64,000 nucleotides of DNA from Manis javanica (taxonomy: Eukaryota > Chordata > Mammalia > Pholidota > Manidae): positions 9,912,501 to 9,976,500 of the forward strand of contig NC_133167.1 in assembly GCF_040802235.1 (NCBI RefSeq), written 5' to 3'. The notes beneath the pieces are model-generated. The model worked only from the letters and a program-made list of their open reading frames with translations, made no database searches and was not told the origin of the DNA. Below are positions 50,101-60,300 of this stretch, piece by piece. Both the position numbers and the translations under genes were made by a program. Position 1 is the stretch's first letter, and each line of letters starts with the position of its first letter.

Positions 50101-53100
50101 TACCAAATGGAGGAGATTTTAGAAAGATAGAACTTTAAATTGTTAGTTTTATATAGGAAAGCTTTAAAGTGCAACTACCTTAGCAGATTCAGCCCAATTG
50201 TTTGCACAAATACAGTAAAATACCAAACATAAGTGGCCTGCTGTCTGCAGGTTGAACTCTGGAGCATTCTTGTCTCGAGGCTGCTTGTTCTCCCACATGG
50301 AGGGGCAGTGGCTTCCTCTGCCGCTTCCAGAACTCAGAAGAACAAGAACAAGAGCAAAACCCATCTCCTCTGAGATTCATGCTGACTGGCGCTCCGGTCT
50401 TCCTTGCTGCTGTCTTCACAGTCCTTTCAGTCACAGCCCCTGTTGGCTCACAGTCTGGGTTCCAAGTCCTAGCTGGCCCTCCCGTGGGTCATCCATCCAC
50501 AGTACCCCCAGACCCACCATCTTGGAGTCGTTCTCATAATCACTCCCATGACCACACCCTGGACCCTGACATCACCTTCTCTGGAAGACGTACAACAAAT
50601 ACACCAATCTCTAGTTAATTTCGCCAGTACTTCTGTTTTTTCCATTCCTTATCAGGCTCTGGCCCCAGGATGTCTTCCATCTCACTGAGACCCCTTCCTT
50701 TTCTCCTGGCCCATCAAACCCCCACTCACCCTACAGGAAGCACCACTCTTGCCAGCAGCCTCAACATTCAGTCCCTGTCTTTCAACAGCACCTTCCATAA
50801 AACCCCTAACTACTTGTATCAAGCTGGGATCTATCCATTCATCTGATCTCCCTACCTCATCACTCAGCCAAGGCAACTTGAAGAAAATGGCATAGAAGAG
50901 CATTGGTGTTGCTCATTCATACCTCTGTCCTCAGCACCGGTCCTGATTTGTTCTGGCTCAGTCCATTCTCCCGTCCCCTACTCGTGCCCCCATTTCTGTC
51001 CTCATCCCTCCACAGCAGATAACCTTCTGCAAGAACTTCAGGTAGGAACTTCCTCACCATGCCATCTCCCAGCTGAAAGGTCTCAACAGTCCAGCATTAT
51101 CTACAGGATGACATCCAAATTCCCTAGCATAGCATATGGGACCCTCTATAAATCAATAATAGCCTTGCCTGATTCTCCCACTTCAATCACACACACTCTA
51201 GCTTTGAGTGGGTTACAGGTGCACCTTTAACCCAGGCAGCTGGGCAGCTCCAGGTATCCTTGCCCACCACCTCCAACCATGGACAGCTTTCAGCTCCCCC
51301 CCAGTGCACTGCATATCATTAGCATATCCTGTGCATGGCATCGCAGGGGGAGCCTGAGAAGTGCTGCTCTGGCTACACAGAGCCACCTATGTTCTCAAGC
51401 ACCCAGCTCTGCGGCACACCACCTCTGGGCATTTGCCAGGGCTGCTCCCTCTGCCTTCAGTGCACATGCCATCTTTCTGCAGTGTCTTTCCTGAACACCT
51501 TCCCTGCCAAGGAGACTTGACCGCTCCTGTCTGTGACCTCACTGAACTGCCCACCAACTGCTAGCACTCCTACAACACAAAATTGAACTTATTCACTGGT
51601 GCCTCTCCTCCTTCCCTCTACTAAACTGCAAAATCCGGAAAGGCAAGAACTGTGTCTGATTTTATTCAGTAACCCAAGCACATAGGCCAGGGCTTGATGC
51701 ACAACAAATATCTAGTAAATATTAATTGCATTGATACTGTTGAGTGAAAAATATGAATGTCTTCTTGGGAACTATATATAAAGAAAACCTTTTCAAAATT
51801 CCAGGGGAGTATGGAAACCCAGCCACACTATGGGAACGAGGATTATGTCTTCCTTATGACTTTGGGCAAGTTACTTAAGTGCTCTATGCCTCAGCATCCT
51901 TAGCTGTAAAATGGGGAGATGCCTGCTTCTTAGGGTTGTCATGAGTGCAACTAAGCTAATTTATGTAAAGGAACATATAGGACATTGTTCAGGACAGTTC
52001 TTTGTGTACACTGAGTGCCACTGAAGGGCCAGTTACAGTCTCCCGCAGTGTCTAGAAAAGCGCCTTGAACAAAGTGTGAGCTTCTGGATGAATAAACCAT
52101 GAACTGGAAGAATGACTATAAATAAATTTTAATCCTAAAATAAATGTCTATTTTTAAAAGCTATCAGTTGTTCCACAGGATGCTAATTATTTCACTAAGT
52201 ATTACAAAACATAACATAGAATTAGCCAAAGGTGAGGGCTTCCCAATAGTAAAATCTGTTTAGACTATCAAACTATGTATGAATTTGTTCTAATGACATC
52301 CAGAAAACAATCAGCCTAAATATCTGTAAGATATAGAAAAGTTATTTTAAAAGCTTTTTAAAGACCTTCATCAACCCTCATCAAGTCAATCCTTTTAAAA
52401 CAGGTCAGTCAAAAAGAAAAAATCAGGTTTATATTGGGCTCATATTTTTATCATATTACATGTTTTCTTAGTCAATGCAGAATATGGTTCTTTGACAACA
52501 TCTGCAGATAGTAAAACTAGAATAGTTTGTAAAGCATATCAACATCACTATAGAAAATACATATAGACTAAAAATATTGGCTAGAATCACACAATTAATT
52601 ATAAAGGTAAAATCACTACTTTTATAATGGAATCCTAAGAAATAGCAATGATGTGTCAATGTAAGTTCATCAGTTTTAACACATGTACCAGTTAAGCAGG
52701 GGATGTTGATAATGCAGCATGCTGTGTGTTGGAGGCAGGGAGTTTATAGGAAATTTCTGAACCTTCCACTCAGTTCTACTATGAACTTAGAACTGCTCTA
52801 AAGTCTATTTTAAATAAGAAAAACTTAAAGAAAAACAGCAACATAAAAAACATAATAAAATAAATATACTCACTATTTCAGCTCTATGACCCCTAAAGGT
52901 ATGGTAACATTTTCCAGTTTCTACACTCCATAGTTTACAAGTCTTATCGAAGGACCCAGTGGCAATTTTGTCACTAAGATTTAAAAAAAAAAAGTGGAAC
53001 TTTGAATAAATTCAACCGTAGCATATGATACACTTAATTAAGGCAAGTGATATTAATACATGAATCCCTATCTGCTCAGATATTTGTTTCACTTTTAAAA

Positions 53101-54292
53101 CAATAAGCAACCCTCTATTTGTTCCAGTGGAAAAAACAAAGGGTCTAATTTTTTAATAGTATCAGTTTTTATGTTTTATTTTAAATACTTTACATTAAAT
53201 CTATAAATTTATGTTTAGGATTTCAATAGTTTTTAAAATTAGCACAATGAATATAGTAAAAGATCAATTTAGAAAACTACTAAGAAATGGAAGTTAATCA
53301 CGTACCATATGATTTGTATGAACATGGTCATATTCTGTTAGTAGGTCTACTGAAAAGGACAGCACTGAGTTCAAAAAAAAGAAAAATGAGAAGGTCCAAA
53401 CCAATTAACATACGAACTTAGACAGTGAGTTTCTCCTTGGGAAAATAATACTTGTATTCCTCCAGTTGTAAGGTCTTTGAGTTAGAGAGGGAATATGATA
53501 AAGACTTCAGTCGCTTTCAGGCAGGAGGCTTCCCCGTGTTTACCATGGAGCTACTGTCCACACCCAACAAGGAAGAGCAGGTCAGCCTGCTTACCCTTTG
53601 GTCATGGAGCTAAAATCCTTCCCTTTTTCCTAAAAACTAAAACCTAGACCCCTACGTGCTGTTAAAGCAAAGCATCAAAATGTCCACCCAGTTGGGTCGT
53701 CATTTACAGTGCAAGCTCATTATTCAAAAATGTGAAGTCTTAAGACCTAAAGCACATATCCCAGAGTAATTCTAAGTGTTCAGCACAGCTGCAGATTTCA
53801 CACTTGTCTACACTAACTCGAATGCCTTGCATCGACCTCTCCTTTGTTCTCCGGCACCCACACAGTGTTTCTGGGGTTTCTAGCTTGCACTGGGGCATGC
53901 CCATCCCCCAACCCCAAACCCCCTCATGCGCAGGGCTGGTATTCCAGCCAGTCTCTGCACTGCCTCTCTCCCTTGACATCCAGTCTAAGGCATTTCCCAT
54001 CAGACGTGTTTTTCATGTCTTTCCGTTTATTCTGCTCAAGATATGCTGGCAGCCTTGTGAGCTCCCAGCTCTGTCCCTCCATCCCCACTGCCCCTCAAAC
54101 ATATCAGTCTCAAGTTGCCATTGTTTCTTGATCAGTTTCTGTTTTTGTCATATATTGTTCTCTTTGTGCAAATGACATCACATTATAAAAGATACTGTTT
54201 TCGATTATTTTTTAGAATTATTTTATTGAATCAAAGGCTTACTCTTGACCTAATGTATACTACACATAAACATGAAACTTGAAGTTTGTTTC

Positions 54293-54355
<63 letters not shown>

Positions 54356-57300
54356 ACATTTCCTCTTCTTTGGTGGCCATCTTGAAGCACTCTGCCAAAA
54401 CCCCAACATCTCTAAGTGCAATGAAAAACTGTTCTTTATCCCATACATCCATCATCAGACCATGTAGGTGGACAAGTGAGTTTCCGTCAGGAGCTCTTAG
54501 TAGAATCCAACAGAAAGGCCACAAGGTAAGGTGTTCCATCCCTTAAAATCTTTGTTCTCAGACAGACATCCAAAAATACCATGTGTGTTAAGCAGACTAT
54601 GAAAGGATATGGTATTATGGAGACTATACTTAGAAAATCCTTTAAATATCATTGCGATTCAAGTAGGAATTGTACTGGAAGTAAAACAATATAATTTATA
54701 ATTTCAATAAAATCTTTCTCTCCCAAGTTGGTGCAATAACGTATTATAAAATTTTTTATACTTTACAATGTAAAAATGAATACATGAAAGTTAAATTTTC
54801 TGTGATTTAATTGGAATATTTATTCATTTTAAAGTACCAATAAAGTATAATTGAGCCATCATGATTGATGTGTTTTTAAAGTATCCTATATTCTCAAAAG
54901 ACATAATGACATTAGCAAATTAGGAATGAAGTTTTTTAAATCAGTGGTATATCTACTCTAAGTTCACTGAATTTTTATAAAATTTCTTCCATTGCATCTG
55001 CCCCTATTTCATCATCTCATGAATTTATTATTTTACCTGCCTCTAAAGTAATCTCCCTGTCTCCTGTTTTTTCCCAGTCCAAACCCTCTGACCCCTTCCA
55101 TCTGCCAGGGCAGTCCTTTCGAAACAGCGCCATAGCGTGTCACTCCTTTGTCCACACACCTCTCCGCACAACTCAGTCCTCTAGAACAGAGTTCCAGCTA
55201 CACAGAACGCTTTGACCTCACCCGTTTCTGTTTCTTAACATGAAATATTCACTAGAGAGACTGGGGCCTCTGAGGTCCCAGGACAAAGTCCCTCCCCAAA
55301 TCCTGAGCTGCTAACATCCTCTCGCCCAGGGTGTCCTGGCCTCTGCTCTATCTCCCATCTCTCATTTTCCTGCTTCTCCTATAACCCTTACAGACTTTCC
55401 AGAAGAGATCACAATGATCTTTTTCTTCTTAACTTTTAAACCATTTACTGTTTTGTTCTAGTTATCATAATATCGTAGTAAAAGAACTATATTTATTGAA
55501 CTAGCTTGGTTAATGGAAAAAGTCAGTTAAAACAGGCAATCATGAAAAAGGTACAAATGTTTAAAATTTTTATTCAAATACATACAAATATATATTCATT
55601 TGCCAATCTTTTGACAGGAGGCCAAGGCCTTTTCTTTGGCTATGTGTCAGCTAATTGGAGTCTGTTATCTGTCTTACAGAAATCAGATCCAACTTCTACA
55701 ACTTCCACTATTTTCTTTAAAATGGCATGAGAACTTAAATGAAATACAATCTATAGTCTGCACAGAAGTACAGACTTTTTCTAAATTTTTACAATGTGTT
55801 TTCTACTTTCTATATCTCATCTACAACTTCACTTAGTAAAATTTTTAATTACTTTATCTATGTTTTATAGAAAACAACAGCTTTATTTTCACACTCATCT
55901 CTCTTTAGTATAAAGCTGCATTCATTTAAATTACATAATTATAACTGAAAGCCCAACCAACATGACTAGGTTTATGACCAATGCAACTAACTCTTGGTAA
56001 GGTCAGAACCTAACCAGTGGGGGAGAAGTTGAGCGCACTAGTGGTAGCCTGGTTGCTGGAAGTGTTCAGGCCGCCGGGGACGGCAGCTGTATGTTGTGCA
56101 GAAGGATAGAGAACGTTGATTAATCTACTAAATCTCTTAGAAGTTGGTTTAAAAATGCATCTATTGCATTTTGTACTGTTATTTAGCACATTACTTTACA
56201 CTTTTTTTCCTACCTGGAAAAAGTGTAAATTACCTTCTAAACAAAGCAAACGTGTGACGTGTGTATGCCACACTCCTCAGAAGCGTCAGTCAGAACTGTG
56301 AACATCACAGAGAATCCCTGCCAGAGACCTCGCAAAAGCAGAGGGTCAGCGCACTGAGCTTGAACTTTCCTCTCCGCTCTACTACTGTGTGATCCTGGGA
56401 AGGTATTTGAACTTTAAATACTTTATATGAGCACAGTAATACCCACCCAAAGGCTCCTTCAAGCATTGAAGGAAGTATTTAAAGGACTTTCAAAGCATAC
56501 ATTAGGCATTCAATCAATTTTAGTTCTCTGTCTTCTCCCTTTCTTCCCCCAGTAGGTTTAGGGAGAGATGAATAAATGAATTGGTGGACTAAGAAGTAAT
56601 AAGTGAATGGTGACTGTCTTTTTTACCCATAAGGATTGTTGAACGCTATGGCATAGACCACATTCCTGTGGCCCTCCAGGGTGAGAAGCTCCTCTCCAGA
56701 TGCACTATCCCAGAGTTTGCATGTCCGGTCATAGCTTCCTGTGATAAAGCTAACACAGGGGATATAAATAAATCACAAGGTGAGAACATCAGCGTGTTAA
56801 TAATGACCTCGCTTTCACCCGCAAGATTGTAACCCCATTTATCTTGTTTTGCACAATGGAAGTTGTGTATGAAAAACAAACATTTAAATTGTGAGCAAAA
56901 TCTAAATCCTTTGACTCACAGATATTCCACTTTTATCCCAAACCCAAAGGGAAGTCATTAAATAAAATAAATAGTAACCCTGTCAACAATTTTTCTTATA
57001 AATAATTATGCATTTATTTATAAGAAATAATTTTCTTTAATTAATCTTATAAATAATAATTAATCTTATAAATAATTATGCAATTAATGTTAATAATCAA
57101 TTACATGTTAATAATCAGTAACATTTTCTGAAACTCTACTAGATCTCAATGAATAGCACCATTCTTCCAGTTGGTCAGACCTTAAAATTTTAGCATCATC
57201 TGATTCCTCTCTTCCCCTCACATTCCATGCAGAGTCTATTAGTAAATTCTGTCAGCCCAGTCTCAAAACACATCCCAACTGTAGCCACTTCTCACCAGGT

Positions 57301-60300
57301 CCATAGCCTCCGTGTCTTGCCTAAACAAATGAAACCATCATCTCATGGGTCTTGGCTCACATGCGGCCCTTACAAATCCATTTTCCTCACTGAAATTGCA
57401 GTTACTTATCGGCCTTCCTTACATGGAACTTCTGCTCATGGTCCAAGGCCAGCAGGTCTGGCTCTCTCTGGGAATGCAGCTTCTCCCAAAGCACACCCAC
57501 AGCGGTCACACTCACCTTTTTGCTAGTCACTCAAGAACTGGATTGTCTGTGTTATACGTGCTAGTCTTTCTACCCACCTGGTTTACCACCATCATTGCCA
57601 GGACCTGGAACATGACTGGTACACTAATAATAAATGTTCAATAAGGGTTTAAAATTTAGAAACCCTTTAACATGACTATTCTACTGCAGGAATATATTTA
57701 GCATATTGAGCTCTAATATTTTAAAGTAAACTAATAGCATCTTGGTTATTCCTTAAATATTCCATTAGGCAAGATATTTCCTCAACACAGAAAAAAAAAT
57801 ACACAAAATTGATATGTGTGCTGAATGTCAAGTGGCAATAATAATAAGTGAAAACAAATTCTGATATTTAAGCTCAACCAAATAGGAAGGTTGGCAAGGT
57901 AGTGTATCCCTGATTCTTCTCTAGGCATTTTCTCCTAGCTTCTTCAGGAATATAAATCAGTACAGTCATTGCAGAAGACATACGGTGGTTCCTCCCGAAA
58001 ACTAAAAATTAACTACCATATGATCCAGCTCCCCTACTTCTGGGTATATTTCCAAGGAAATGAAATGAGGATTTCATAGAAATTTCTGCACTCCCATGTT
58101 CACAATAGCCGAAACATGGAAACGATGAAAGTATCCATCAAGGGATGAAAGAAGAAGGAAAATGTGGTGTGTGTGCATGTGCACAATGGAATGTTATCCA
58201 GCCATGAGAAAGACGGAAATCCTGTCATTTACAACAACTCAGATGAACATGGAGGACATCATGCTAAGTGGAATAAGCCAGACACAGGACAAACACTTTA
58301 CGATCTCACTTATATGTGGAATCTAAAAAAAAATGTCCAACTCATAGAAGCAGAGAGTAGGCAGGCCAGCAGTTGCCAGAGGCTGGGGGGAGATGGTCAC
58401 AGGGTACAAGCTTGCCGTTACATGGGATGAACAACTCTATAGATCCAATGTACAGCATGATGACTATAATAATAGTTAATAATACTACACCAAATACTGG
58501 AAATATGCTAGAAGAATAGATTTCAGAAAAAATGGTAACTGTGAGGAGGTGATATGTTAATTAGTTTGTAGCAGTCATTTCACTATGTATATCAAATCAT
58601 GATGGTGTGCACATTAAATATAAACAACTTTTATCTAAAAAAGGAAATTTACATCCCTTGATTGTTACAAATTAGAAGTAATGAGTAGAAATAGGAACAG
58701 GAATAGAAATAGAAACAGAAACAGAGACAGAAACAGGAATAGAAATAGAAATAGAAATAGAAACAGAAACAGAAAAAGAAACAGAAACAGAAACAGAAAC
58801 AGAAACAGAAACAGAAACAGAAATAGAAATAGAAATAGAAATAGAAATAGAAATAGAAATAGAAACAGACATAAATAGGCAGAGCACAGAGGATTCTTAG
58901 GGCAGTGAAACTACTTTGTATGACACTGTAGTGGATACTTGTCATTATACATTTGTCAACCCCTAGGACATATGAAACCAAGAGTGAGCCATCATGCAAA
59001 CTATGCCCTTTCAGTGATAATGATGTGTTAATGTAGGTTCATGATTGTAACAAACGTATGACTCTTCAAGGATGTTGACAGTGGGGGGGAGGCTGTGGGT
59101 ATGTGGGGACAAGGGGTATATGGGAAATCTCTGTATCTTCAGTTTGCTCAATTTTGCTGTGAACCTAGAATGGCTCAAAAAAGTAAAATTCAGTACAAAA
59201 ATATTTTTAAATAAATAGAGAACCTTACCAAGAACCCGATTTATTAAGGCCAACATTAGTCAATGGCAGTAAATGTGCTCTGAGAACCTTCAAAGAAAAG
59301 AAAACACCATTTGTTTTAAACTCAAACAAAATTAAGTTTAATTCATTAATTTTAATTTCAAACCAATGAAGACATTTGTTTGTCTTAATTGTATATAGTA
59401 AATGGACAATACCCAGTATCTGAACAAATGAGAACAAATACATTGTACCTTCTATTATTAAGAACAATAATACAATTGGTAGTTATAAATAACTACGAAA
59501 ACATAATCGGATCTCTGCTTTCCATAAGTTTACTTTGAAGATAAATTACTGCTATTTAATAAGATATCAAATAGCACTAATCTGCAATATTTTCTTTACA
59601 CATTGCACATGATTTTGTATATAAGTACGAACAGCATATAGAGAAAACACACTAAATATGTTTCAATTATGGATTTTACAGTGCACTATTGCTTTTTGAA
59701 TCCTTAAGCTTCTTTAGAGTCAGGACATGTCTTATTTATCTTTCAGTCCCTACATTCATTGTCCAACAGATATGGATCTTTATATTTATTAATGAATATA
59801 CATAAATTGGATAGTCTGTTTACATACAGTGATTGGCCAAGCTGGGACAATCCTAGTTCTGTGTACTGACAGAGCGTAATAATTAGTAGTGTCCCCTTTC
59901 ACTACCAAAAGTGTTCCCTTTCAAAGATAAATTACAGTACCACTAGTTATAGAGCTCATACTTGAAGTTAAATAGTGCCACCTGCCGGAGGAAGAAATAT
60001 TACAAGAATAACCTCGTGCTCTCAGTAAATTGAAAGGTTGAACACAAAAGGTTGCCTGGGTATTGTCTATCAGATAGAATATGCTGAGTTTATAAGTAAC
60101 AAATTACATTTTATGATAATCATATTTAAAACATAAAATAGTGTAATATGAAGCAGTTCTAGAATATACTGTTAAATATCATTAAAATATACAGAAAAAA
60201 TAAAAGCTGTTCTTGAATAGATGCCTACCTTTCTTTAACTATAGAGAAAAATAAGCAATTTGCATTGTATTAAAACTATTACATTAAATATTATAAACTG

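Larger units (their letters stand above)
52974..56626 (-). other. DAW1 intron 5
   Basis: It holds a (CT)n(CA)n microsatellite, an L2 fragment and a MIR, listed separately. The rest (52974-54285, 54365-55010, 55325-56325) is unassigned. Confidence 0.5.
56750..59228 (-). other. DAW1 intron 4
   Basis: It carries L2, L1, a hexanucleotide array and an L1M 3' UTR (listed separately). An A/T-only patch at 56988-57121 contains imperfect tandem copies of aattaatcttataaataat. The stretch 57645-57940 is unassigned. Confidence 0.55.

Noticed and set aside
54260..54546. Several overlapping frames with THTHTH, SLSLSL or VCVCVC repeats
   Set aside because: Read-through of the (CT)n(CA)n microsatellite on both strands.
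58649..58999. Open frames with YFYFYF, SISISV or NRNRNR repeats
   Set aside because: Translations of the (AGAAAY)n microsatellite in different frames, not proteins.
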